From: Sphingomonas sp. LC-1
GTDB lineage: Bacteria > Pseudomonadota > Alphaproteobacteria > Sphingomonadales > Sphingomonadaceae
Direction of reading: 5' to 3'
DNA: 41,265 bases
Assembly (NCBI RefSeq): GCF_025371035.1
Contig: NZ_JANZXB010000017.1
Location: 1-41,265 of the forward strand
Each line of letters begins with the position of its first letter. Position 1 is the first letter of the stretch. The notes under the pieces are model-generated. The model did not search any database. It saw only the letters and a list, made by a program, of their open reading frames with translations, and was not told where the DNA came from. Shown piece by piece: positions 17,700-26,746 of this stretch. Made by a program: the position numbers and the translations under genes.

Positions 17700-18818
17700 A
17701 TGTCGGCCGTGCCGGACCTCGCGCCTTCGCCCTATCGCATCGCTCTGCCGACCGGGCAGCTGACCATCCGCGTCGACCACAGCCGCTGGCCGCTGGAGGC
17801 GCTTTGTGACTTTGCTGCGCGGGAGAACCCCAAGCGCGGCTATCTGGTCGTGTCGCGCGTGCTGGGGCGGCATCTGCCCGCGCGGCCCAGCGTCATGCGG
17901 CGCAGCGTTCGCGACCTGGCTTCCGCTATCCCCGCCGATTTGCCCGGCCCGGTACTGGTCATCGGACTGGCCGAGACGGCGGTTTGCTTGGGCCAGACGC
18001 TGCACGAGGAATGGCAGCGTCTGACCGGGCGCGAGGATGCCGGCTTCATCCATTCCACGCGACAAACGGTCGACGCACCGCTGCTGTGTCGGTTCGAGGA
18101 ACCGCACAGCCACGCCTCGGCACATCTGATCTATCGCCCGCAGTTCGATGCACTGGCCTGTCCCCGATCGCTGGTGATTGTCGATGACGAGATTTCGACC
18201 GGCACCACCCTTCGCAACCTTGCCGCCGCGCTGATCGCCGAATGGCCGCAGGTTGAAAGGGTCGTTGTGGCGACGCTGACCGACTGGACGGCGGGTACGG
18301 ATCGTTGGAGCGCTATGCCCCGCCCGACCGAAGTGGTGTCGCTGCTTCGCGGGCGGTTGGACTGGACGCCTGCCACCGGCCACCAGGTCGATCCGGGCTT
18401 CGAGGCGCGGGCGGGATCGCTCGGCACCATGACGACGCATGTCAATTACGGACGGCTGGGGCGGTCGGACTCTCCCGACACGCTGCCGGTCGAGCCGCTA
18501 CCCGATGGCACCGAGCCGTTGCGGATCATCGGCACCGGCGAGTTCACCTATCTGCCCTTCCGCCTCGCCGAACGCCTGGAGGCGGAGGGACGCGACGTGG
18601 TGGTGCAGGCGACCAGCCGCAGCCCGGCGCGGATCGGCGGCGCAATGGCGACCAAGCTGTGCTTCGGCGACAATTACGACACCGGGGTCGCCAACTATCT
18701 CTACAATGCCGATTGCGCCGATGGGCGCACAAATTGGATCTGTCACGAAACGCCGATAGCCAGTGTCGATCCGGCGCTGGTCTCTGCGCTCGATGCTTCG
18801 GTACTGGGATGGCGATGA
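17700..18818 (+). CDS. PRTase_2-TRSP phosphoribosyltransferase of the Ter biosynthetic module
   Basis: A 372-residue protein. Residues ~85-215 are a type I phosphoribosyltransferase domain with the PRPP-binding loop SLVIVDDEISTGTTL (about 157-171). The C-terminal third carries GTGEFTYLPFRLAERLE and the signature ATSRSP (304-309), which define the TRSP domain (named for its conserved motif) normally fused to PRTase_2. These proteins are predicted to transfer phosphoribose to an unknown base in Ter-linked pathways. The ATG at 17700 is chosen; a GTG at 17670 is possible. The stop overlaps the next gene as ATGA (18815-18818). Confidence 0.8.
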   Translation: MSAVPDLAPSPYRIALPTGQLTIRVDHSRWPLEALCDFAARENPKRGYLVVSRVLGRHLPARPSVMRRSVRDLASAIPADLPGPVLVIGLAETAVCLGQTLHEEWQRLTGREDAGFIHSTRQTVDAPLLCRFEEPHSHASAHLIYRPQFDALACPRSLVIVDDEISTGTTLRNLAAALIAEWPQVERVVVATLTDWTAGTDRWSAMPRPTEVVSLLRGRLDWTPATGHQVDPGFEARAGSLGTMTTHVNYGRLGRSDSPDTLPVEPLPDGTEPLRIIGTGEFTYLPFRLAERLEAEGRDVVVQATSRSPARIGGAMATKLCFGDNYDTGVANYLYNADCADGRTNWICHETPIASVDPALVSALDASVLGWR

Positions 18819-19567
18819 CGATAGGGGCGATCGCGTTCGTCGATCTGGATGATACGCTGTTTCAGACGATTGGGAAATGTCCCAACGATGTGCCGGTGGA
18901 TCGGTTGACGCCGCTGGGCTTCACTAGGGAGGGCGACCCGCTCAGCTATGCGACGCCCCGCCAAATGTCTTTCCTGAACTGGCTGGCTCAGACGACGCGT
19001 CTGATCCCGGTCACGGCGCGTAGCCTGGATGCGCTGCGTCGGGTTCATATCCCCTTCGCCGCCGCGATCTGCGCGCATGGCGGGGTGATCCTCGACGATC
19101 ATGGGCAGGTGGACGAGGAATGGGCCGCCCACATCGCCGCCAGCGCCGCTGCGCATGCCGCCGAGCTGACCGGCTATGCCGACGCCATTGCGGCCGAGGC
19201 TGAGCATAGCGGGCAGGCGATCCGCGTTCGCGTCCTGACCGAAGATGATGTGCCGCTCTACGTGCTGGTCAAACATGCGACTGCGGACAGCACTGCGCTG
19301 AACCAGGTGGTAGACGCCGCCGTACCGGGCCTGCCCGTCGGCTGGATCGATCACCGCAACGGCAACAATATCGCGCTGATGCCGCCCTATCTGGGCAAGC
19401 TGCACGCGGTCGAGCGGCTGCTGCTCCGGTTGCGTGCCGAGCATGGCGACCTGCCGGTTCTGGGCATCGGCGACAGCCTGACCGATGCTCCGTTCATGGC
19501 GGCCTGCGACTTCGCGATGATGCCGGTGGGATCGCAACTGGGCAAGCAGGTGCTGCGTGACGGCTGA
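18815..19567 (+). CDS. HAD-superfamily phosphatase of the Ter biosynthetic module
   Basis: A 250-residue HAD hydrolase. Motif I is FVDLDDTLFQT (nucleophile Asp and acid Asp), motif II is the Thr in IPVTARSLDAL, motif III a Lys in LGKLHAVERL, and motif IV is GIGDSLTDAPFM. A cap between motifs II and III (residues ~90-190) suggests the Cof/sugar-phosphatase type. It probably removes a phosphate from the ribosylated product made by its neighbours. The start at 18815 overlaps the PRTase stop (ATGA); an in-frame ATG at 18809 is an alternative. Confidence 0.8.
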   Translation: MTIGAIAFVDLDDTLFQTIGKCPNDVPVDRLTPLGFTREGDPLSYATPRQMSFLNWLAQTTRLIPVTARSLDALRRVHIPFAAAICAHGGVILDDHGQVDEEWAAHIAASAAAHAAELTGYADAIAAEAEHSGQAIRVRVLTEDDVPLYVLVKHATADSTALNQVVDAAVPGLPVGWIDHRNGNNIALMPPYLGKLHAVERLLLRLRAEHGDLPVLGIGDSLTDAPFMAACDFAMMPVGSQLGKQVLRDG

Positions 19568-20666
19568 TCCCGTCACCGTCCCGGTAGGAGTGCCATTCTC
19601 GGGCAGCTATGCGCCCGAGGATGTGACGTTCCTGCTCAAGCCGGTCGCGCTCGACGCGACGGACATTGTGGAGAAAGAGGCGCTGATCCAGTCGGGTCGC
19701 CGCCATTACTCCGAGATGATCGCGCCCGAAGCCGTGCCCGGCGATGCCTATCTCTCGCTGTATGACGCGGCTTTGGCGCGTAATGGGGCGCGGCTGGCGC
19801 AGGATATCGCAAGCCTTGCCGCGCATCTGGCGGCGCGGCGTCCCGGACGGCCTGTGGTGATCGCCAGCCTCGCCCGTGCGGGCACGCCAATCGGAGTGTT
19901 GCTGACGCGGGTGCTGCGGGCCGCCGGGCATGGAACGGACCACTATGCCGTCAGCATTATTCGCGATCGCGGCATCGACCGGAACGCGTTGCGCCATATC
20001 GCCGATCGCCACGATCCGGCCGATGTCGTCTTCGTCGACGGCTGGACGGGGAAGGGGGCCATCGCGCAGGAAATGCGTACCAGGCTTGCCGACCAGCCCT
20101 TCGGCTTCGCGCCGGTGCTGGCGGTCGTCGCCGATCCCGCCGGACAGGCGGACATCGCCGCGACCGATGATGACTATCTGATCGCCTCGGGCCTGCTCAA
20201 CGGGATCGTCTCGGGGCTGGTCAGCCGGTCGATCCTGCGGGACGATCTGGTTGGCCCGGACGATTTCCATGCCTGCGTCTCCTATCCGCAGTTCGCCGCG
20301 GCCGATCGTTCGCAAGCGTTTGTCGATGCGCTGACGCCGTTGGCGCTACGGGCGCATGCCAGGGCTATAGACGGACATGCGGCACGGCGACCGGCGCTGC
20401 GTCAGGCATGCGAGGCGATGGTCACGCGTCTGCTCGCATCGGCGCAGACCATTGACCGCAACCGGATCAAGCCGGGCATCGCCGAGGCGACCCGTGCCTT
20501 GCTGCGTCGTATGCCCGAGCGGTTGCTGGTCCGCGATCGCGACGATCCCGATGTCGCACATCTGCTTCATCTGGCCGAACGCGGCGGCGTTCCCGTCTCG
20601 GGCCTTGGGGACGACAGCCGTTACCGCGCGGTCGCGATCATCCGCAGCCTGGGGAACGACTCATGA
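19557..20666 (+). CDS. StiP-type PRTase/PELOTA protein of the Ter biosynthetic module
   Basis: A 369-residue protein of the family labelled 'cysteine protease StiP' in databases but analysed as a phosphoribosyltransferase. PVVIASLARAGTPIGVLLTR and the PRPP-loop-like VVFVDGWTGKGAIAQEM are visible. The last ~60 residues (ERLLVRDRDDPDVAHLLHLA then VPVSGLGDDSRYRAVAIIRS) fit the PELOTA-type RNA-binding fold. The start codon is GTG at 19557, which overlaps the HAD gene by 11 bases. The stop overlaps the next start as ATGA. I see no Cys-His pair that would support protease activity. Confidence 0.75.
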   Translation: MTADPVTVPVGVPFSGSYAPEDVTFLLKPVALDATDIVEKEALIQSGRRHYSEMIAPEAVPGDAYLSLYDAALARNGARLAQDIASLAAHLAARRPGRPVVIASLARAGTPIGVLLTRVLRAAGHGTDHYAVSIIRDRGIDRNALRHIADRHDPADVVFVDGWTGKGAIAQEMRTRLADQPFGFAPVLAVVADPAGQADIAATDDDYLIASGLLNGIVSGLVSRSILRDDLVGPDDFHACVSYPQFAAADRSQAFVDALTPLALRAHARAIDGHAARRPALRQACEAMVTRLLASAQTIDRNRIKPGIAEATRALLRRMPERLLVRDRDDPDVAHLLHLAERGGVPVSGLGDDSRYRAVAIIRSLGNDS

Positions 20667-21589
20667 TGTCGGCGATGATGCTGGGCGCGACGCTCTACAT
20701 GCCATGCACCCGGCCCGATCTGTTCGAGCGGTTGTTCGGTCCTGCTGCCGTGCCAGGGCTGCGCTCGGCGGTGCTGTGCCTGGAAGATGCGGTCCTCGCT
20801 TCCGACATTCCTCTAGCGATGGTGCATCTGACGGCGCTGCTGCGTCGGCTGGCGCAGCGGGACGCCGCATCAGGCGATCCGATGATCTTCGTCCGGCCGC
20901 GCGATGGGGCAATGCTGGATCATATCCTCCGCCTGCCCGGCATCGAGCGGGTCCAGGGCTTCGTCCTGCCCAAAGCCCATGCCGACAACATGCCGGCCTA
21001 TCTCTCGCTACCCTATGCGCCGGGGCATCGGTTGATGCCGACGCTGGAGACGCGGGAGGCACTCGACCCCTATGAGCTGCGTCGGCTGCGCGATCAGTTG
21101 CTGGCGGTGCAGGATCGCATCCTTGCGCTGCGTATCGGTGGCAATGATTTGCTGCAGACCATCGGGTTGCGCCGCGTGGCGGGGCGAACCGCCTATGACG
21201 GGCCGCTGGGCGCGGTGATCGGAATGCTGGTCAGCAGCTTTGCGCCATGGGGCTTTGCCCTCAGCGCGCCGGTGTTCGAGCGGTTCGGCGACACCGCGCT
21301 GCTCCGCGACGAAGTGCAGCGCGATGTCGAGCATGGCCTATTCACCAAATCGGCGATCCATCCCGATCAGGTTCCGGTCATCCAGGCGGCGCTCGCGGTG
21401 CCGTCGCATCAATGGAGGGAGGCGCAGGCGATCCTGGCGCCGGATAGTGCGGCGGTATTTGCCCATCATGGGGTCATGTGCGAACCATCGACCCATCGCG
21501 GCTGGGCCGAGCGGATCCTCGCCCGCGCCGATGCCTTCGGCGTGGCGGATCCCATGGCACACCCGGCGTCGATACCGCTGCGCGCATGA
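20663..21589 (+). CDS. HpcH/HpaI-type TIM-barrel C-C bond lyase of the Ter module
   Basis: A 308-residue protein with the citrate-lyase-beta/HpcH layout: AVLCLEDAVLASDIPLAMVH near the N-terminus, MIFVRPRDG, RVQGFVLPKAH, LMPTLETREAL (metal-ligand Glu), LRIGGNDLL and GLFTKSAIHPDQVPVIQAAL. These motifs are typical of Mg2+-dependent aldolases/lyases acting on acyl-CoA or oxaloacetate-like substrates. In Ter clusters a related C-C lyase is predicted to supply or cleave a carbon skeleton for the nucleoside-like product. It starts at ATG 20663, overlapping the upstream stop. Confidence 0.8.
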   Translation: MMSAMMLGATLYMPCTRPDLFERLFGPAAVPGLRSAVLCLEDAVLASDIPLAMVHLTALLRRLAQRDAASGDPMIFVRPRDGAMLDHILRLPGIERVQGFVLPKAHADNMPAYLSLPYAPGHRLMPTLETREALDPYELRRLRDQLLAVQDRILALRIGGNDLLQTIGLRRVAGRTAYDGPLGAVIGMLVSSFAPWGFALSAPVFERFGDTALLRDEVQRDVEHGLFTKSAIHPDQVPVIQAALAVPSHQWREAQAILAPDSAAVFAHHGVMCEPSTHRGWAERILARADAFGVADPMAHPASIPLRA

Positions 21590-21606
21590 GCATAGGGGAG
21601 AGTAGC

Positions 21607-22398
21607 ATGAGCGATTATCGGACCAAGATCGACGAGCAGGTCGGCAACGGTGTCCGCTTCGAACTGTATCAATTCGTGCGCAAGAGCCACGCGCTCGGCA
21701 CGCCGGTGCACGTCCCCAATGCCTCGCCCAACGGAACCGCCGCCACTATCCACCTTCATCCTCCACATCCTGCCACCGCGCGCCAGCTGCGGATCGTGCT
21801 CGATGGTGGTGCGGCGCTGCTGGAGCCCGGGGCCCTACAATATGCCAAGGGCCGGTTGCAGATCGACATTCAGAAGAATGCCGGTGCCGGTGGCTTCTTT
21901 GCCCGTGCCATCACCTCCGCTGGGACCGGCGAGAGCGCCTTCGCGACCCGCTATGCCGGGCAGGGCGAGGTCTGGACCGAGGCGACGCCCAAGCATTTCA
22001 TCCTGGCGCAGATGGACGGGCCGCAGGATGCGCTGATCCTCGACGACGGCGCCTTCTACGCCTGCGACGGCAATATCGCGGTGTCGACCCATATCCATCG
22101 CTCGGTGCAGGGCGTGCTGTCGGGCAACGGCCTGATGCAGCCCAAGCTGACCGGGGCGGGGGCCTTTGTCGTGGAGTCGCCGGTGCCGGTCGACGAGATC
22201 GAGGTGGTCGAGCTGGACGGGCGTGAGGAACTGATCGTCGATGGCGACCTGATGCTGATGTATTCGGCCGGCTTGCAGGTCGAATTGCGCCCGTTGGTCC
22301 GGGGGCTGCGCAATGCGATGCGGAGTGGCGAGGGGCTGGTGTTCGTGTTTTCCGGGCGTGGTACGGTTTGGCTCACTCCGACGATGCGGCTCGGCTGA
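21607..22398 (+). CDS. AIM24-family protein, end of the ter operon
   Basis: A 263-residue beta-rich protein of the AIM24 (TerX-associated) family, recognisable by the repeated hydrophobic beta pattern and VYAxCDGNIAV-like segment (FYACDGNIAVSTH) and by VVESPVPVDEIEVVEL. The family folds into a TRAF-like/double-stranded beta-helix barrel of unknown biochemical function. GGGGAG six bases before the ATG at 21607 is a strong ribosome binding site; an ATG at 21586 overlaps the previous stop and is the alternative. The gene ends 6 bases from the stop of a convergent gene. Confidence 0.75.
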   Translation: MSDYRTKIDEQVGNGVRFELYQFVRKSHALGTPVHVPNASPNGTAATIHLHPPHPATARQLRIVLDGGAALLEPGALQYAKGRLQIDIQKNAGAGGFFARAITSAGTGESAFATRYAGQGEVWTEATPKHFILAQMDGPQDALILDDGAFYACDGNIAVSTHIHRSVQGVLSGNGLMQPKLTGAGAFVVESPVPVDEIEVVELDGREELIVDGDLMLMYSAGLQVELRPLVRGLRNAMRSGEGLVFVFSGRGTVWLTPTMRLG

Positions 22399-22404
22399 GG
22401 GACG

Positions 22405-22878
22405 TCAGGCGGGGCCGTTGTCGCCATAGCGCTGCTCGATGAAGCGCAGATTGTCGGCGAAGCTGTCGATATCGTCCTGCGCCATCGATCGGGACAGCGT
22501 CTCCGCGCGGGTGACCATGCGATCGAGCGCCTCGTTGAGATTATAGCTCGCCGAACGACCCGTCGTGCGGAAAATCTCGGCGCGGTGGGCAGGGGGGATT
22601 TCGGCATAGCTGGCGATCAGTCGCGGCAGATGCGTGTCGCGCATCTGGCGAACTTCGGCCAATGCCGAGACCATCAGGCTGTTGTCCCGGGCACGCGCCT
22701 CAATATCCGCAATGAGCGAGACGAGCTGGGCCACGCGCGGGCGCGACGCATCGGGGAGGCGTTCGTCGTCGGGGCTGATGGCAGGGGTGCTTGGAACGGG
22801 CGCAGGGGGCTGGGTGGCCGACACGTCATCGGGGGCTGAGAGCCAGTTGGCGATTCGATCAAGAAAGCCCGATACCAT
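22405..22878 (-). CDS. Small hydrophilic protein paired with TelA-like gene
   Basis: A 157-residue, Pro-rich then mostly helical protein (PPAPVPSTPAISPDDERLPD followed by long amphipathic helices up to the end). I do not recognise a catalytic motif. Its length, helical content and position directly downstream of a TelA-like gene suggest the partner of the toxic-anion-resistance protein (XpaC-like proteins occupy this place in many TelA operons), but similarity is too weak to assert membership. It is 50 bases downstream of the TelA-like stop and convergent with the ter operon. Confidence 0.6.
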   Translation of the reverse strand: MVSGFLDRIANWLSAPDDVSATQPPAPVPSTPAISPDDERLPDASRPRVAQLVSLIADIEARARDNSLMVSALAEVRQMRDTHLPRLIASYAEIPPAHRAEIFRTTGRSASYNLNEALDRMVTRAETLSRSMAQDDIDSFADNLRFIEQRYGDNGPA

Positions 22879-22928
22879 GTCTTGCGCTTGTCGCCTCCGT
22901 CCGGACGCGAGACTACCGCATGCAGCGG

Positions 22929-23780
22929 CTACAAATCCAGCGGGCTGGTGGAATTGTCACGCGATGCCAGTGTTTCCATCGCCTGGTGTGCCTCGGCCAG
23001 GGCAGCACGAAGCTTGTCTCGGGCGCGTTCGGCGGCGAGGCCTGGGTCGATACGCGTCTGATCGCTCATCACCTGCCGGGCCGCCATGGCGACTTGCAGC
23101 GCCAACAGCGTTGCGGTGCGCGCCTGGATGATCGCCTTGTCGAGGACGGTCTGATTGGCGATCAGCAGGTCCAACGTCATCACGGCCTGCTGGTGAATGG
23201 CCTGCTGCGTGAGCAGGGCCTGTTCGCGTTCCAGCAGGATGGCAGATCCGCGATCCTGCATGGCGGCGGTGCGTTCGGGCTGTTCGACCCGCAACTCCCG
23301 CGCCGCTGACTCGATCATGGGCCGCAATAGCTCGATCGTGGTCAAAGCCTGCTCCAATCCGCCAGCAGCCCTGGCCAGGCGATCGCGGGCCGATGTGATG
23401 AGGATCGTCTGCCGAGTGGATTCATCCCGTTCGGCATCCAGGCGCATCACCAGCGTGTCGATATCTGTGGGCGATAGGCCGGGGGCAGTCTGCTGACGGC
23501 CTCGCAGCCACGGAAAGCGAGGCGGCGGCGGGGGCGCATCCCATGCCGCGATCGACCGCTCGATATCCGCTATGACGGTCTGCGCGGATCGGCCCTCGGC
23601 CAGTGCAGGCAGGTGAGCCGTCGCATCGGAGGATGCTCGCATGGCTTCCTCGCCAATCCGGTCGAGTATAACGTCACTGGCATCGCGGACCCACCGTCGG
23701 ACGATTTCTCTCGCAGCTGTCTTCAATTCGGTTCCTGCCACGACCGGGCTTCGAGAATTGCTGGGCTCACCGTCTACCAT
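22929..23780 (-). CDS. TelA-like toxic-anion-resistance protein (divergent)
   Basis: A 283-residue, almost entirely helical protein. The central segment (TILITSARDRLARAAGGLEQ through RQVMSDQTRIDPGLAAERAR) shows the long amphipathic helices and LLEREQALLTQQ...IANQTVLDKAI pattern of TelA. The protein is shorter than typical TelA (roughly 350-400 residues). TelA proteins are linked to tellurite and cell-envelope-stress resistance and often sit next to ter genes. I start it at ATG 23778-23780; the longer open frame upstream to 24365 is low in hydrophobics and overlaps the relaxase start, so it is not used. Confidence 0.6.
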   Translation of the reverse strand: MVDGEPSNSRSPVVAGTELKTAAREIVRRWVRDASDVILDRIGEEAMRASSDATAHLPALAEGRSAQTVIADIERSIAAWDAPPPPPRFPWLRGRQQTAPGLSPTDIDTLVMRLDAERDESTRQTILITSARDRLARAAGGLEQALTTIELLRPMIESAARELRVEQPERTAAMQDRGSAILLEREQALLTQQAIHQQAVMTLDLLIANQTVLDKAIIQARTATLLALQVAMAARQVMSDQTRIDPGLAAERARDKLRAALAEAHQAMETLASRDNSTSPLDL

Positions 23781-23916
23781 GTGTGTCTGCTCATTCTGCC
23801 GCGGTGGAACCGACCACAGAATACGGAATATGCATCGGCGCTGTAAAGCTGGGTGACCTGAGGGGCGGGAAAAGGTCCCATCGTGACTGAGGATGAGGAA
23901 ATTCAGGCGCAATAAT

Positions 23917-23980
23917 GCAAATCGGCGGCCGGGCCGCCAATTTGCCGGTGCGCGCGCTCGATCAGGAGCGATCGAGCGCG
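23917..23980. other. Candidate oriT: two adjacent inverted repeats upstream of the relaxase
   Basis: Palindrome 1 is GCAAATcGGCGGC (23917-23929) with GCCGCCaATTTGC (23933-23945) around a 3-base centre. Palindrome 2 is CGCGCTCGATC (23953-23963) with GATCGAGCGCG (23970-23980) around AGGAGC. Two strong dyads next to a relaxase gene are a usual oriT arrangement. No nick-site consensus was recognised. The remaining bases from 23781 to 24061 contain nothing else I can support. Confidence 0.45.
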
Positions 23981-24061
23981 GCGTCCTCCAGCCGCTGGCG
24001 GCTTCCGGAAGGCGGGAGGGGGTACTTGTCGGCGCCGGGCTGATGCCGGACACTATGAGGC

Positions 24062-26611
24062 ATGACCGGTCCTGGCTTGCCCGACGAACAGCCCGTCTTC
24101 GCGCATCATGTGCGTGCGCTCCTGGCGCGTCAGGCGCAAGCCGACCGGGATCTGGTAGGGGCGTCGTACCGTCGTGGACGCAATCGCCAGCCCGAGCTGG
24201 AGCGAGGACATTCGCCAGCCCGTCGCAAGGCGGATGCGCTCGCCTCAGCGGTCGGCATCGACTTCCACCGACCCAGCCCGATCCGGCGGGGTAGCCGCCA
24301 AACCGGTGGCGGCCGGGTGCCGCACTTCGACATGAAGCCGATGGGTAAGACTCACGTGCCGACAAGCGGAGACGGAAAGGTTCACCACCGCTTCAAGACC
24401 AAGGCCAAAGAGGGCGAGCATTTCGACTATCTGCGCGACGGCGCGAAGGTCACGATCATCAGCCATCTCGACAATATCCGGCGCGATCAGGCGGTGGCGG
24501 ATCTGGCCGAGAACCTCGTCATCGACATGATCGACGAGCAGGTGATCCGGGCTGGGATGAACGCCCGGGCCATCGTCTCGAACATTGGCGGCAGCCCTGA
24601 GCGCCAGCGGTCGTTGTTCGTTGCGGCCGAGCAGAGCGAAAGCCAGCCCAGGGTCCATCAGCTCACCGCCTCGACCGCCGAGGTCGGACGATATGATCGG
24701 GTGGCGGGATTCGCGACAAGTCCGGACTGGCTGCGCGACATGAGCCGCAGACTGAAGGCAGCGCGACGGGAAGCCGAAGCCAAGGCGGCGGCTAAGGGAC
24801 GCCTCTTCAAGGACCGGCAGGTCATCGTCGCGGATGTCACGCCCGAGGAGGCGTTCGACCGGCTGACCTGGTTCGATAAGCATCCCACTTTCCCCGCGCC
24901 GCGATGGCAGCAGGGACGGACGGGGCGCAGCCACCATCGCTTCGTGCAGGAGCTGCCCGCCGACGCCAGGCCAGACCAGCATGGCCAGATCCTCCGCAAC
25001 ATCGTCGCCATGCTCGCGGCGGATGGCTGGATGGCGGTGGGGGTGATCCACCAGCCCGATCAGCACGGCGACAAGCGCAACTTCCACATCCATGTCGACG
25101 CCTATGACCGCCCGGCGAAGTGGCTGGACGAGGAGGGCAAGTGGGATTTCGAGGTGGTCAAGCGCAAGAACGGCAAGAACACCCGGCCCTATCGCCAGAA
25201 CAAGGTCAGCTACCGCGCGGAGCCCGACGTCAATGGAAAGCGCGCCAAGGTCGATACCGCCGAGCTCATGCGCGGGCGCTTCATCGACATCGTCAACGCG
25301 GTGATGGGCGAGGAGCACTATCTCCACGGCACCTATAAGGAAAACGGCATCGCCCTGACCCCGCTCGAGCATATGGGCAATCGCGCGACCGGTCACGAGC
25401 GGCGTGGGGTCGCGACGGAGGTCGGCACCCGCAACGCGCGGCGGATCGTGCACGATGAGCTTTCCGCTTGCGATAGGAAGGCGGCCGCTGCGACGGACGT
25501 GCTGGCAAGGGACATGGCGCTGATCCTGCCGTCGATCGGTGATCAGCCCGACGCAGTTGCCGCTGCCCGGCGGTATGAGCGATTGTCCCGCCGGCTGATC
25601 CAGCGCCGCCATGACATGGACGTCGCCGATGTCGTGGTCGCGGCATCGCGATCGCGGGCGGAGGCGGTGATCGCGGCGCTGGAGCCGGAGCCCGGCCGCC
25701 GGACCAAGCCGCGCGCGGGTGACGGTGCGCTGTTGGAGGCGGCGCGCGCGCATCTCGACTGGGCGGAGCAGCATTCGCCCTCCGACGACGAGCGTGCGGC
25801 GGAACGGCAGCGGCTCGCCCGGATCGAAGCGCAGGCCGGTGCCGCATGGGACGAGGTCGCGGCGGCGATTGCGACAAAGGGCCAACGCACTCCTGCGGTC
25901 ACCTATGTTTCCACACGGACGGCGCCCGCCGCGACGATGCACCATCCGGATTATCAGGAGCAGGTGCGTGGACGCCTTCGCCAATGGCTGACGCGGCATG
26001 GACGAGATGAGGGGCGGCTGATCTTTGAAGGCGACGCGGTGCGCCTCGCGTCCGATGTGCCGAAATCGATCGACCGGCTGATGCGGCTATTCGTTGGCGA
26101 GGAGGAATTCCAGAATTGGCTGGTCGGCGAACGGGAGCGGCGGGCCGATCAAGCCGCGGCTGATGCCAAGCGGCAGCGCGACAAGCAGGCAGCGCTGCAA
26201 CGCGCCGAGGCGGGCCGTCGCGGGCAACAGGCCGCGAAGGCGGAAGCGGGCGAGGTTGTCAGAACGATACCGCCGCCGAAGGATCGTGCGCGGCCAGCAC
26301 CTGTCGTTGCCGACATGCCCTCCGCCGAGCCTCTAGGCAGGCCACCCGTGCCGGAAAGGAAATTGCCGCCCGAACCTGTTTCCCCCGCTTCTGTCGATTG
26401 CCCCGCTGCCCAGCCCGTTGATCGACGACCGTCTGATCCACCCGTTGTGACCAGGGTTGATCCGCAGCGAGAGGAGGAACGCAAGTGGCAGGTGCCGCCC
26501 AGGCCTGTCCCGCGGGAAAGGCCGAACGGCCCACCGCCGGGTATCCGGAGCAAGGGGCCGGACGACGTAGCGGCGCCCCAGCGCCCAATGGATCGCGGCT
26601 CAGAAAGATAA
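24062..26611 (+). CDS. MobA/MobL-like relaxase
   Basis: An 849-residue protein. The N-terminal ~90 residues are basic. The segment RGRLFKDRQ...PADARPDQHGQILR leads to the divalent-metal motif VGVIHQPDQHGDKRNFHIHVD (HIH, about residues 341-343), the hallmark of MobA/MobL relaxases, and KRKNGKNTRPYRQNKVSYR further on. The C-terminal third is Ala/Arg- and Pro-rich with no clear primase or helicase domain. It would nick and bind an oriT in trans to a helper conjugation system; no type IV secretion genes are present in the window. Upstream lie two strong palindromes. Confidence 0.7.
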   Translation: MTGPGLPDEQPVFAHHVRALLARQAQADRDLVGASYRRGRNRQPELERGHSPARRKADALASAVGIDFHRPSPIRRGSRQTGGGRVPHFDMKPMGKTHVPTSGDGKVHHRFKTKAKEGEHFDYLRDGAKVTIISHLDNIRRDQAVADLAENLVIDMIDEQVIRAGMNARAIVSNIGGSPERQRSLFVAAEQSESQPRVHQLTASTAEVGRYDRVAGFATSPDWLRDMSRRLKAARREAEAKAAAKGRLFKDRQVIVADVTPEEAFDRLTWFDKHPTFPAPRWQQGRTGRSHHRFVQELPADARPDQHGQILRNIVAMLAADGWMAVGVIHQPDQHGDKRNFHIHVDAYDRPAKWLDEEGKWDFEVVKRKNGKNTRPYRQNKVSYRAEPDVNGKRAKVDTAELMRGRFIDIVNAVMGEEHYLHGTYKENGIALTPLEHMGNRATGHERRGVATEVGTRNARRIVHDELSACDRKAAAATDVLARDMALILPSIGDQPDAVAAARRYERLSRRLIQRRHDMDVADVVVAASRSRAEAVIAALEPEPGRRTKPRAGDGALLEAARAHLDWAEQHSPSDDERAAERQRLARIEAQAGAAWDEVAAAIATKGQRTPAVTYVSTRTAPAATMHHPDYQEQVRGRLRQWLTRHGRDEGRLIFEGDAVRLASDVPKSIDRLMRLFVGEEEFQNWLVGERERRADQAAADAKRQRDKQAALQRAEAGRRGQQAAKAEAGEVVRTIPPPKDRARPAPVVADMPSAEPLGRPPVPERKLPPEPVSPASVDCPAAQPVDRRPSDPPVVTRVDPQREEERKWQVPPRPVPRERPNGPPPGIRSKGPDDVAAPQRPMDRGSER

Positions 26612-26746
26612 TGACGGATTTCGGGCCGCCCCGATCGATGCGATCGGCCAGAAGGAAGGAGGGAGATAGCCTGGCGGCTGCACCATGATGGTGAAATGGA
26701 CCTGAAGGCGACGCGAGCAGCCCCGCGCCGCCGGACTGGGAATGAT

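Noticed and set aside
23781-24365. Upstream extension of the TelA-like reading frame
   Set aside because: Arg/Pro/Ser-rich, overlaps the relaxase start and oriT-like dyads; ATG 23780 gives a normal protein.
24245-25999. 584-codon minus-strand open frame opposite the relaxase
   Set aside because: Antisense to the relaxase, including its HIH motif; Arg/His-rich with no domain.
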